A stretch of 41,665 nt of DNA from Pseudoalteromonas sp. HM-SA03 (GTDB lineage Bacteria > Pseudomonadota > Gammaproteobacteria > Enterobacterales > Alteromonadaceae), in the NCBI RefSeq assembly GCF_002289345.1, contig NZ_NSDG01000046.1, positions 31,168 to 72,832 on the forward strand, in the 5' to 3' direction. A program made the translations under genes and the position numbers. Under the pieces are notes generated by a model that saw only the letters and a program-made list of their open reading frames with translations, was not told the DNA's origin and did no database searches. Below, in pieces: positions 1-7,578 of this stretch (the stretch's first letter is position 1; the number at the start of each line of letters is the position of its first letter).

Positions 1-373
1 CTGGAGACTTAGTGCAATTGATATTATATATCGGCTTAGGGTTTGAGGATTAAGTGTCATGTCGGGGCGACGTTTTCTTGGTTCGCTCGATCGCGTCGTT
101 TCAAAAGAATGAACGAGAAGCACGTGGATGCGCTTTGATACCAATCAAAAAAGACAATCTCAAGTTAACGTGTTCAGGTCGGTCTTGTAATTTATTTTGG
201 TTTTTAAAGATTAAGCATGCCATCTCGCCAACAAAGCACTTGTACCAAGTATGACCCAGTGATAATTTGCACATCACAAGGAATGAAAAGGTAATCACTG
301 TGCGTTTTAAAAACCTTCAACACAGACTTGAGACCTGAATTCACATCGCTACTTTTTTATTTGATAAACAGTC
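1..373. other. Window start, no supported gene
   Basis: I see no convincing gene in the first 373 bases. The open frames here are short (about 65 codons), lie on both strands over the same bases, lack ribosome-binding sites and do not resemble any family I know. The last part is AT-rich and probably carries the promoter of the small gene that starts at 374. The left edge may hold the end of a gene lying outside the window, but I cannot show it. Confidence 0.5.
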
Positions 374-625
374 ATGGAATATAAACAGCCTAAAACACTA
401 TTCGAGCGTAGGCTTGATACGCCGGATCAAAACCTTTATCTCGTCTCCATTCAGGATGATGGAACTGTGTTATCTGCGTATGGTAGATATGCACACAATT
501 CAGGTGCCAAAACCGTATCTTGGAATGAATTTCTTCAAGGGGATATGAATTCCCTCGTGGAAAAAACAATGGGAATTGCTGTACTAAACGAAGTGCTTGA
601 AAAATTGCGAGCGCTGCAATCATGA
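374..625 (+). CDS. Small hypothetical protein
   Basis: This encodes 83 residues that I do not recognise. The protein looks soluble: it has no signal peptide or membrane segment, a mixed first half with repeated aromatic residues (YLVSIQDDGTVLSAYGRYAH) and a helical, leucine-rich end. Its stop overlaps the start of the following acetyltransferase by four bases (ATGA at 622-625), so the two are translationally coupled and probably co-transcribed. That coupling is the main reason to accept it as real. I see no clear Shine-Dalgarno sequence before the ATG. The function is unknown; a role linked to the acetyltransferase is only a guess from position. Confidence 0.6.
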   Translation: MEYKQPKTLFERRLDTPDQNLYLVSIQDDGTVLSAYGRYAHNSGAKTVSWNEFLQGDMNSLVEKTMGIAVLNEVLEKLRALQS

Positions 626-1047
626 TAAGAAAATACACTGAGGATGACATAGATACCATACTTGAAATTTGGCTGAGCGCATCCATTCAAGCACACGGGT
701 TTATCTCAGCCGAGTTTTGGCAAGCTAATTTAGAAAATATGCGTAATATTTATCTCCCTGCTTCAGAGGTTTACGTCTACGAACTGAACTCCGACGTTGT
801 CGGGTTTTACGCTTTACACCAAAACAGCTTAGCCGCCCTGTTTGTTAAACCAAAGCGACAGGGAAACGGCATAGGCAAACAATTGCTTACTCATGCAAAA
901 AATCAAAGACCGATATTGACGCTTTGTGTATACAAAGAAAATCGAGCAAGCTATCAGTTTTACCTATCTCAAGACTTCAATGTTATCACTGAACAGGAAG
1001 ATGAACATACAGGGTATCTAGAGTACGTGATGAGTACAAAGGTTTAG
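622..1047 (+). CDS. GNAT-family N-acetyltransferase, YiaC/YjaB-like
   Basis: This is a 141-residue single-domain GNAT acetyltransferase, which transfers an acetyl group from acetyl-CoA to an amine. The acetyl-CoA-binding loop is visible as VKPKRQGNGIGKQLL near residues 77-91, matching the family pattern R/Q-x-x-G-x-G/A. The C-terminal motif NRASYQFYLSQDFNVI is the usual last part of the fold. The N-terminal pattern (MIRKYTEDDIDTILEIW, then HGFISAEFW) resembles E. coli YiaC and YjaB. It starts inside the stop codon of the upstream small gene and is likely co-expressed with it. The substrate cannot be read from the sequence. The family call is secure, the subfamily less so. Confidence 0.85.
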   Translation: MIRKYTEDDIDTILEIWLSASIQAHGFISAEFWQANLENMRNIYLPASEVYVYELNSDVVGFYALHQNSLAALFVKPKRQGNGIGKQLLTHAKNQRPILTLCVYKENRASYQFYLSQDFNVITEQEDEHTGYLEYVMSTKV

Positions 1048-1193
1048 TGGGTCGAATAGCGTTTCGATTATTCGAACCTACTACACCATGATGATTATGC
1101 GCTGCTTGCAAACAGTCCAATGGCTTACAGAAAACCTGAACACGCAGGCATCACTTCTCGGCGGGTAAACCGCCTACAAGACTGTTTATATCC

Positions 1194-1676
1194 TCACTCA
1201 AATTGCGTTAACCACTCTTTTAACACACCATTTAACAAAGTTTGCTGCTCTTTACTCATCCCTTCAACCAATTGGGCTTGAATGGCGATATGCGGCTCAA
1301 TCAGCTTTTCAATCAGGGCGAGGCCTTCGGCTGTCAATTCAACTGTTACACTGCGGCGGTCTTCTACACAATGCTCACGCTTAATAAGACCTTTTGCCGC
1401 TAGCTTATCTAAACGATTGGTCATCGCGCCAGAGGTGAGTAGCATGGTTTTAAATAGCTCTGATGGGGTTAAGCGAAATGGCTTGCCGCTGCGGCGCAAG
1501 GTAGCTAACACATCAAATTCGCCCAAATTTAAGCCGTATTGCTTATGTAGCTTTTCAACTTCGGCTTCCATATGTTTAGCTATGCGCACTAAGCGACCCA
1601 TTATCGCCATGGGCGTTGTTTCTAACTGTGGTTTTTCGCGAGCCCACTGCTCTTGTACTCTATCAATCGCATCCAT
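1194..1676 (-). CDS. MarR-family transcriptional regulator
   Basis: This is a winged-helix MarR regulator of 160 residues. The core reads EFDVLATLRRSGKPFRLTPS, then a recognition helix SGAMTNRLDKLAAKGLIKR and the wing DRRSVTVELTAEG, all in the normal order for the family. I chose the ATG at 1676 rather than an upstream TTG (1697) because a GGGG tract precedes it at a workable distance. The gene is divergent from an EamA exporter, and the roughly 115-base gap holds three TATCTT-type palindromes that fit an operator for this protein. It probably represses both itself and the exporter until a ligand binds. The ligand is unknown. Confidence 0.9.
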   Translation of the reverse strand: MDAIDRVQEQWAREKPQLETTPMAIMGRLVRIAKHMEAEVEKLHKQYGLNLGEFDVLATLRRSGKPFRLTPSELFKTMLLTSGAMTNRLDKLAAKGLIKREHCVEDRRSVTVELTAEGLALIEKLIEPHIAIQAQLVEGMSKEQQTLLNGVLKEWLTQFE

Positions 1677-1700
1677 CAATATTTGCCCCGACAACAAACT

Positions 1701-1786
1701 TTGTAAAGAAATATCTTAACATAAAGATACTTTACAAAAAGTGTTTTTAGTAATATCTTACCGCAAAGTATCTCAACATAAAGATA
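1701..1786. promoter_or_regulatory. Three MarR-type operator palindromes
   Basis: Three related inverted repeats lie between the divergent marR-like and EamA genes. Site 1 at 1712-1729 is perfect: TATCTTAACATAAAGATA. Site 2 at 1754-1771 keeps the left arm but has a degenerate right arm (AAGTAT). Site 3 at 1769-1786 has one changed base in the left arm: TATCTCAACATAAAGATA. Site 1 sits inside a wider inverted repeat, TTGTAAAG (1701-1708) against CTTTACAA (1730-1737). Site 3 ends six bases before the exporter start codon. TATCTT/AAGATA palindromes are typical of MarR operators. Binding by the neighbouring MarR protein is inferred. Confidence 0.7.
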
Positions 1787-1792
1787 GTTAAT

Positions 1793-2692
1793 GTGAATAT
1801 ACTCCTCGCGATGATCCCTGCATTTTTATGGGGCACCACGTACGCGGTAACACAATACACCCTTGCGGACTGGCCGCCTCTTTTACTTGGCGCTATTAGA
1901 GCGCTTCCGGCTGGGCTTATTTTGCTAGCAGTTAAGCCAAGTTTGCCAAAAAAAACTGACTGGAAAATACTATGCGCCCTTGGGGCGATTAATATCGCGG
2001 CCTTTTTTAGCATGATCTTCGTGATGTCGTTAACGCTACCATCTGCCATATCGAGCGTGGGCATGGTGTCTGTGCCGGTGTTCGCCATGCTTTATCATTG
2101 GTTGGTCAATAAGCAACGCCCGGGATTGGTGCAAGCGCTATGCGGCGCGGCGCTTATTGTGTTGGCCTGGTTGCTATTTGATCCGAGTTCACTGAGTTTA
2201 AACCCTCTTGGTTTAGCGGCAATACTTGCGGCAATAACCTGTATCGTGATCGGCAGCTCAATCACTAAGTCTCTTGGTGGTCGCATGCATTGGTGGACAG
2301 TGTTAACTTGGCAACTTATTATTGGCGGCGTTATTCTCACACTCGCATCAAGCGTTCACGGTGTTATTGCACCAGCTAAGTATATTGCAGCTTTTAACAA
2401 TTTCTCGATGACTAATCTCAGCGGCATATTATGGGTCGTGCTCCTGAACACCGCACTGGGTTATAGTTTGTACGTGTGGTTACTACAACGTATGTCTGTG
2501 GTGGACTTTACCTTTGGTGGTATTGCAAATCCAATTGCGGGTATTTTGACGGGGCTGGTGCTACTGGGCGAAACGTTCACGCCGCTTCAATATAGCTTAA
2601 TGGCTGGCATGATTGTAATGCCGCTATTACCGCAAATTATCGTCACTACCCTACGAAACAGAGCTGTGCCAGCTAAGTGTGAGGTAAACTAA
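1793..2692 (+). CDS. EamA/DMT-family inner-membrane transporter
   Basis: This 299-residue protein has about ten hydrophobic segments and the internally repeated EamA architecture of the drug/metabolite transporter superfamily. The first half opens with AMIPAFLWGTTYAVTQY, a typical EamA beginning. The second half ends with GIANPIAGILTGLVLLGETF, the conserved GE segment of the second EamA domain. Such proteins export metabolites or toxic compounds through the inner membrane. The start is GTG at 1793; an ATG at 1811 (residue 7) is possible, and neither has a strong ribosome-binding site. The last MarR-type palindrome lies directly before the start, so repression by the divergent MarR protein is likely. 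A hairpin follows the stop. Confidence 0.87.
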   Translation: MNILLAMIPAFLWGTTYAVTQYTLADWPPLLLGAIRALPAGLILLAVKPSLPKKTDWKILCALGAINIAAFFSMIFVMSLTLPSAISSVGMVSVPVFAMLYHWLVNKQRPGLVQALCGAALIVLAWLLFDPSSLSLNPLGLAAILAAITCIVIGSSITKSLGGRMHWWTVLTWQLIIGGVILTLASSVHGVIAPAKYIAAFNNFSMTNLSGILWVVLLNTALGYSLYVWLLQRMSVVDFTFGGIANPIAGILTGLVLLGETFTPLQYSLMAGMIVMPLLPQIIVTTLRNRAVPAKCEVN

Positions 2693-2698
2693 TCAGTT

Positions 2699-2721
2699 GA
2701 GCGCATAGCAACTATGCGCTC
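2699..2721. terminator. Hairpin between convergent genes
   Basis: GAGCGCATAG, a three-base loop (CAA) and CTATGCGCTC form a perfect 10-bp stem between the EamA gene and the convergent acetyltransferase gene. The following plus-strand bases (GTTGCTTT) are only moderately T-rich, so this is a plausible rather than strong intrinsic terminator, perhaps used from both sides. Confidence 0.6.
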
Positions 2722-2741
2722 GTTGCTTTAAATAGGCGAAA

Positions 2742-3257
2742 TTAAAGTGCGAGTCGATAGATATATAGCGACTCGTCACCTGCTACGCCCAAATCATTGA
2801 CACAGGACTCAACAAACTGGCCGCCTATTTTTTCAATGATCCGCTGGCTCGCAATATTTGACTGTAAACATTGAAACTCCACAGTTTTAATATCACTTAC
2901 CTCTCGAAGCTTAACAATAACCTGTTCAAGCACTAGACCGATTAAGCCGTGACCTCTTGCCTTTTCGCCAAGCCAATAGCCGATTTCAGCGGTTTGCGTT
3001 TGCGCGTCCATATATTTAATCCCAAACACACCACAAAACTCGCAATTAAACTCAATAGCAGACCAAAGTCCGCCGACTTGGTTGTTTATACGTGTGTCGA
3101 TGTATCGCTCTGCGTCAGCCTCGGTATGTAGTGTCGCAACCCACGGCAGCACGTTTTGTAAACTTGCACGACTACTTTGTACACAGTCAAATAATGGTTT
3201 TGCATGCGTCAAAGCAAGGTTTTGTAGTTTGAGATTGGCAGAAATATCTAGTTGCAC
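2742..3257 (-). CDS. GNAT acetyltransferase, RimJ/RimL-like
   Basis: This encodes 171 residues with the layout of the RimJ/RimL group of GNAT enzymes, which acetylate protein N-termini or small amines. Visible landmarks are the long N-terminal part with SLQNVLPWVATLHTEADAER, the strand GVFGIKYMDAQTQTAEIGYW, the acetyl-CoA loop LGEKARGHGLIGLVLEQVI and the closing segment NIASQRIIEKIGGQFV. The start is GTG at 3257, with GGAG about a dozen bases upstream; no ATG fits. It lies downstream of the NIPSNAP-like gene on the same strand with a 27-base gap, so the two may be co-transcribed. The substrate is unknown; a serine/ribosomal-protein type acetylase is possible. Confidence 0.85.
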   Translation of the reverse strand: MQLDISANLKLQNLALTHAKPLFDCVQSSRASLQNVLPWVATLHTEADAERYIDTRINNQVGGLWSAIEFNCEFCGVFGIKYMDAQTQTAEIGYWLGEKARGHGLIGLVLEQVIVKLREVSDIKTVEFQCLQSNIASQRIIEKIGGQFVESCVNDLGVAGDESLYIYRLAL

Positions 3258-3284
3258 GAGATGTTCAGCTCCATTTACTTACCT

Positions 3285-3590
3285 CTATTCAAATACAGGT
3301 CTAAAGAAGCTGCGTTCATAGCTAATTATGCAACCGGTATCTTCTGCAAATTTAATTGCAGCCTGACACTGTGCATCTTGAAACGATTCGTTGCGATACG
3401 TTTCATAGGCCGCCAAACTTGGAAAGGTGAATAATGCCAAGGCAATATTACTTGCGCCTTCCGATGGTAAAAAGTAGCCATTGTGCTGCCCACCAAAGCG
3501 ATTGACGAGTGGGATCCACATTTTGGCATATTCCTCAAAGTCAGCAATTTTTGCCGGATCAACAACATATTTTAAGTAGCAAGTAACCAT
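3285..3590 (-). CDS. NIPSNAP-family protein
   Basis: This is a 101-residue soluble protein with the ferredoxin-like alpha/beta-barrel look of NIPSNAP proteins. The pattern is an opening strand TCYLKYVVDPAKIADFEEYA, a central WIPLVNRFGGQHNGYFLP and a closing segment with SLAAYETYRNESFQDAQ. NIPSNAP proteins occur as dimers in many bacteria, and their biochemical role is mostly unknown. I chose the ATG at 3590 because AAGGAAAGG lies about four to six bases upstream; a longer frame starting at 3626 would place this site inside the coding sequence. It is followed on the same strand by the RimJ/RimL-like gene. No other functional clue is present. Confidence 0.75.
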   Translation of the reverse strand: MVTCYLKYVVDPAKIADFEEYAKMWIPLVNRFGGQHNGYFLPSEGASNIALALFTFPSLAAYETYRNESFQDAQCQAAIKFAEDTGCIISYERSFFRPVFE

Positions 3591-3818
3591 ACAACCTTTC
3601 CTTTTTATTAAAAACACCAGTTTCATATTGCTCTACACAGCGATAGATAGCGTGCAAGATTACTTTAAGCGTTAATAACATGAAGTTAAAGTGATATGGG
3701 ACTATCTGTCTCGATTAAATGCTCAAACTCCTGTTTTGAACTCAGCATAAGCTACTGACAGTAACTGACACACTAAGAGCGTATCTTAGCTGCAACTTTT
3801 AAAAAATGATGGAATTCC

Positions 3819-4193
3819 ATGATGATCACCGTTGATTCTTTGGTGTTATATGTAAGCGATATCAAGCTTAGCGAGGCGTTTTATAGACAGCTATTCCAAT
3901 GTGAGGCAGCGCAACTTTCTCCAACTTTTGTTTCTATGAAGTGTGCAAACAACATCTCCATTGCACTTAAACAAAACACAGCCCTTACACCACCAAGTTG
4001 CATTACCGGGGGCGGTTCTGAAATCTCTATTATGCAACCAAGCCAAGAGGCGTTTTTGGCTTTATACGATACATGGAAATTACTAGATATTGAGTTTGCT
4101 CAGGTCCCGCAAGCCGAGGGATATGGCGCTAGCTTTGTCGTATTAGACCCTGATAGACATCGTATTCGTGTGTTTACTAGTGATAAGGTATAG
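3819..4193 (+). CDS. VOC (glyoxalase/bleomycin-resistance fold) protein
   Basis: This 124-residue protein has the vicinal-oxygen-chelate fold. It begins with TVDSLVLYVSDIKLSEAFYR, the classic first beta-alpha unit (L-Y-V-x-D ... FYR), and ends with FVVLDPDRHRIRVF, the conserved D-P-D/D-G-x-x-I/L-x-V-F closing strand. Members range from glyoxalases and dioxygenases to antibiotic-binding proteins, and the sequence does not reveal which. Two ATG codons are adjacent at 3819 and 3822. A terminator hairpin overlaps the stop codon. The gene stands alone on the plus strand between minus-strand genes. Confidence 0.85.
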   Translation: MMITVDSLVLYVSDIKLSEAFYRQLFQCEAAQLSPTFVSMKCANNISIALKQNTALTPPSCITGGGSEISIMQPSQEAFLALYDTWKLLDIEFAQVPQAEGYGASFVVLDPDRHRIRVFTSDKV

Positions 4194-4220
4194 CGCTATT
4201 TCTAGCTCTATACCTTTTTT
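4185..4220 (+). terminator. Intrinsic terminator overlapping the VOC gene stop
   Basis: AAGGTATAG (4185-4193) pairs perfectly with CTATACCTT (4208-4216), and a run of T follows on the plus strand. The left arm includes the TAG stop codon, so the terminator begins within the coding sequence. It separates the VOC gene from the convergent TonB receptor gene. Confidence 0.8.
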
Positions 4221-4242
4221 CCATCGAATATGGAGTTCAAAT

Positions 4243-6654
4243 TTATAGCTTGTAGTGAAGACTCAAACTAATATTTCTTGGCTCACCATATGCTAGCTGC
4301 GAGTAGAAGCCGATCTGACTGTAATATTCTTTATCAAAGGCATTATCAATATTTAGTTGTACTGATAGCGCCTCATTGTGTTGGTATCTAGCCATTAAAT
4401 TGATAAGTGAATAGGCAGGCTGTTCAACTCGTACATTACCTAATGGTGATTTTATGTCAGTGTAGTTTTCACCTTCCCAAGAAATACCTGCACCCAATGT
4501 AAATTGGTTATATTCAAAGGTATTGAATAGCCTAAATATTTTTCTAGGAAATCGGGTATTAACCGTATTTGATGTGCCGCTACTATCTTCAGCGGTTGCT
4601 TCGAATGCGGTATAATTGGCATTAATCTTCCAGCCATCCATGATCTGACCAACCACTTCGAGCTCGTAGCCGTCACTTTCAACGCCATCCGCTTCCTTAT
4701 ATGCAGCTAACTTATCAGGACGTGGAACAAAATCAGGGTCAACAACCGCTAAATTCTCTTGTTGTGTTTGAAAGTAAGTTATATTGGTATGTAACGCATC
4801 ATTGAAATAAGTGCTTTTTAAACCAATTTCATAATTGATCCCAGTGAGAGGATCTAAGTAATTGTCATCAGCGTCAACCGCATTCTGCGGCTTGAAGATT
4901 TCCGTATAACTTGTATAAATCGTATGACTGTCAGTTAAACTATATAGAAACCCCGCATAGGGAATAAATACGTCATCGTCGCCATAGTCTTGTTCTTTGC
5001 CATAGGATACACCCTGCCTATTCCAACTCGCTAACCGTGCACCAACAATTGCCTTAAATTTATCGCTCAAATGTATTCGTGTCGCAGCAAAGTAACCTGT
5101 TTGCTCAGTGGTGTAATCCTGGCTGATGTATTTTTGACCCCAATCTGGCTGGTCAAATTCCCCGTTCCACTCAAAAAAGTTTGTGACCGGTTTGGCGGTT
5201 TTACTCCCCCCGCCTTCATAGCCATAATACACAAAGTCCTGATCGCTCTTTGCAGCTCCAACTACAAACTCATGTTCGCGGTCAAACAAAGAGTACATGC
5301 CTTGTAATCTGACACCAAAGTCAACCTGCTCTCTTTCATTTTCTAGCCGCGATGCAGAAGCCTTCATCCCAGCCCCCGTCACAGGGTGAGGAAGTCCAGA
5401 CACCCAAAGTAAATACATGTCTGCAGTGCTGACATTTTTATTCGCATGGGCAACCAACTCCCATCCATTACTAAAGCTGTGATGTAGGTTTGCAAAAAAT
5501 GTTTTGTGTGTACTGGCCCAACTACTCCATTTTGCGGCCACTGAAGCTGAACGATCAAAGTCTGTACGGCTGAGATCAGAGTTGAATATTGGCAGCCCGC
5601 CCCATTGAGAGCCTTTGGGTTCATTATCTTGAATGCTATACCCTAATCGCAGTAAGGTTGCATTCGACAAATCTGCATCAACGGTGGCATAAAAAACCTG
5701 TTTACTCTTTTTTTCATAGTCGACAAAAGAGTCGCCTTCTTGCAGCACCATAACCGTTCGACCTCGAACAGATCCGCTTTCGTTTAGCCCTGTCCCCAGA
5801 TCAACACTCCCATAATAATTGTTCCAGCGCCCTAAGCGCGCAATTACCTTGCCACTAAGTTCACTCGAATTTGCATGTTTACGAACCAAGTTAATCGATG
5901 CCGACGGATCTCCTGCACCGGTCAACAACCCAGTAGCCCCTCGCACGATTTCAATACGTTCATAGAGCGCCGTATCGGTAAGCGACTCACCAGCACTCTG
6001 CGCGCCATTCCACTGTACTGGCACGCCATCAATTTGGTAGTTGTCAACATTGAAGCCTCGAGACGAAAACGCATTCCTTGAGCTATCGTAAGCTTTGGCC
6101 GAAATGCCAGACGCATTATTAATCACATCGGTTAGTGACGTTAACGCCTGATCTTCAATACTTTGCCGAGTAATAATGTTCACGGTTTGCGGGGTTTCTT
6201 GCAATGTCAGACCCAAACCTGTTGCCGTGTCTATTGGTTCATTGACCACATAACTGCCCGTCACCGCAATACGTTCAATTTCATTATCACGCGCGAGAGC
6301 TGCGCCTACTTCATGGATTGAGAAACGATTTTCGCCAACTTTAGTTGCAACAAACCCGCTTCCTTTCAAAAGAATTTCAAGTGCTTTTTCCGTCGTATAG
6401 TTTCCCTTCACTTGTATCGTTCTTTGCTCTGCTAGCGCGACACCATCTGCAGTAATGTGCTGCTGCGTTGCAGCTGACAGTTCGGTTATCGCTGTAGAAA
6501 GCGTTTGGGGTTCTATATTTAGTTGGTACGTAGTATCGCTAGCATAAACGTTCGCAGTTGCCAATATGAGTCCTGCGCTAGAAACAAATAAGCTCCGTCT
6601 ACATATATTTATCGCATGCTGAAACTTATTTATTCTAAAAGTATGGCTTTTCAT
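4243..6654 (-). CDS. TonB-dependent siderophore receptor with STN domain
   Basis: This outer-membrane receptor of about 803 residues imports a ferric siderophore with energy from TonB-ExbB-ExbD. A signal peptide (SLFVSSAGLILATANVYA) is followed by a STN signalling domain (about residues 45-115: LNIEPQTLSTAITELSAATQ ... EKALEILLKGSG), the type used by FecA/FpvA to switch on a sigma factor. A plug domain follows (QETPQTVNIITRQSIEDQAL, FSSRGFNVDNYQIDGVP, ERIEIVRGATGLLTGAGDPS), then a beta-barrel ending in a final strand with terminal aromatic/leucine residues (RNISLSLHYKL). I prefer the second ATG (6654): the GAGG site abuts the first ATG (6660) directly but is six bases from the second. The FecI-like sigma gene lies 180 bases upstream on the same strand. 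The siderophore cannot be told from sequence. Confidence 0.93.
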   Translation of the reverse strand: MKSHTFRINKFQHAINICRRSLFVSSAGLILATANVYASDTTYQLNIEPQTLSTAITELSAATQQHITADGVALAEQRTIQVKGNYTTEKALEILLKGSGFVATKVGENRFSIHEVGAALARDNEIERIAVTGSYVVNEPIDTATGLGLTLQETPQTVNIITRQSIEDQALTSLTDVINNASGISAKAYDSSRNAFSSRGFNVDNYQIDGVPVQWNGAQSAGESLTDTALYERIEIVRGATGLLTGAGDPSASINLVRKHANSSELSGKVIARLGRWNNYYGSVDLGTGLNESGSVRGRTVMVLQEGDSFVDYEKKSKQVFYATVDADLSNATLLRLGYSIQDNEPKGSQWGGLPIFNSDLSRTDFDRSASVAAKWSSWASTHKTFFANLHHSFSNGWELVAHANKNVSTADMYLLWVSGLPHPVTGAGMKASASRLENEREQVDFGVRLQGMYSLFDREHEFVVGAAKSDQDFVYYGYEGGGSKTAKPVTNFFEWNGEFDQPDWGQKYISQDYTTEQTGYFAATRIHLSDKFKAIVGARLASWNRQGVSYGKEQDYGDDDVFIPYAGFLYSLTDSHTIYTSYTEIFKPQNAVDADDNYLDPLTGINYEIGLKSTYFNDALHTNITYFQTQQENLAVVDPDFVPRPDKLAAYKEADGVESDGYELEVVGQIMDGWKINANYTAFEATAEDSSGTSNTVNTRFPRKIFRLFNTFEYNQFTLGAGISWEGENYTDIKSPLGNVRVEQPAYSLINLMARYQHNEALSVQLNIDNAFDKEYYSQIGFYSQLAYGEPRNISLSLHYKL

Positions 6655-6834
6655 GGTCATCCTCTATTTTCATGTACCCATTTATATATTTCATCGTTAA
6701 GACGTCTACGAATTAGCAAACCCGTAAAAATCTTATAAAAATCCGCTTTAGCGTAACGGCGAGCATTAAGATAAGTAGTAACTGAAAGGTGTTCGTCATA
6801 CTTTATGTGCGAGCAGCGAAAGTGCCACCTAAAC

Positions 6835-7332
6835 TTAACGAGACAGTACCTCTTTACAAAAGTTTATTGCTACGGTGAGACGCTTTTCTACATTTGACAG
6901 GCTAATTGCTAACTGTGTGGCAATATCTCGTTGTTTAACACCCTTGATGGTGTACATAAAAAATATCTGCCGGGTTAACAATGGCAGCTCGTCCAGTGCC
7001 AAGTTTATGCAACGAAGCTCACACGAGCTGATATGGCACTTTGAAATATCGGCTATTTGACTATCAATACATGTCGTCATGTACGCTTTTTCATACTGGG
7101 TTCTAGCCTGTTCAGTACGGAAATAGTTAATGACTTCATTGTGGGCGGAGCGATACAGATAGGCAGTTGGATTTTCTACATTTCGCTTTGTTTTCATCTT
7201 TAACAGCTTTTCAGCAATGATTTGTAGAATGTCTGACGCTGTATCTGAGCAACCAAGCTTGCTAGTCAGAAAACGTTTTAGTGCACATTCATTGGAGGAG
7301 AGTGACTGTAATATTTCTTGTGAATACATCAT
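6835..7332 (-). CDS. FecI-like ECF sigma factor
   Basis: This 165-residue protein is an extracytoplasmic-function sigma factor of the iron-starvation (FecI) group. Region 2 is seen as SDTASDILQIIAEKLL followed by NPTAYLYRSAHNEVINYFR, where FecI proteins have a very similar P-x-A-Y-L/F-x-x-A. Region 4 holds LDELPLLTRQIFFMYTIKG and the helix-turn-helix QRDIATQLAISLSNVEKRLT. Its natural partner is the STN receptor directly downstream, probably transcribed by this sigma factor. A good Fur-box match stands 36 bases before the start, which fits iron repression. The usual fecR anti-sigma/sensor gene is missing: the next gene downstream is the receptor itself. Two adjacent ATG codons (7332, 7329) are possible starts. 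Confidence 0.88.
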   Translation of the reverse strand: MMYSQEILQSLSSNECALKRFLTSKLGCSDTASDILQIIAEKLLKMKTKRNVENPTAYLYRSAHNEVINYFRTEQARTQYEKAYMTTCIDSQIADISKCHISSCELRCINLALDELPLLTRQIFFMYTIKGVKQRDIATQLAISLSNVEKRLTVAINFCKEVLSR

Positions 7333-7367
7333 TTATAAGTCAACACGCAAGTCCTTGCAAAAAAATT

Positions 7368-7386
7368 GCGAATGATAATAATTACC
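7368..7386. promoter_or_regulatory. Fur box upstream of the ECF sigma gene
   Basis: GCGAATGATAATAATTACC matches the 19-bp Fur consensus (GATAATGATAATCATTATC) at 15 positions by eye, including the central ATGATAAT. It lies 36-54 bases upstream of the FecI-like start codon, where it would block a promoter. Iron-dependent repression of the sigma gene, and through it of the receptor, is inferred. Confidence 0.75.
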
Positions 7387-7578
7387 ACTTATAAAAATTG
7401 CAATACTTCTGAGATATAAAGCCTAAGTGGGTGAAGGTAATCCATCACCCTTTATTTAGAAATCCTTTGTCTCAGGCTCACACCAACTGATATTCATTAC
7501 CAGAATGCGGATCTGAACTGCGGATAATTTATACTTGAGTGTTGAATAACAAGGGCAAGGTCAAACTGCTTTTCGAGT

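Noticed and set aside
54..298. Overlapping short open frames on both strands near the window start
   Set aside because: They overlap each other, lack ribosome-binding sites and family features, and look like chance frames.
1049..1075. Inverted repeat CGAATA/TATTCG after the first acetyltransferase gene as a terminator
   Set aside because: The stem is short and AT-rich and no T tract follows.
6661..6834. FecI-type promoter before the TonB receptor (a CGTCT element at about 6703)
   Set aside because: No convincing -35 element stands at the right distance, so it is not reported as a promoter.
7428..7455. GGGTGA/TCACCC hairpin as a terminator
   Set aside because: The T tract is on the plus strand, where no gene ends; on the minus strand, where the sigma gene is transcribed away from it, it has no role I can support.
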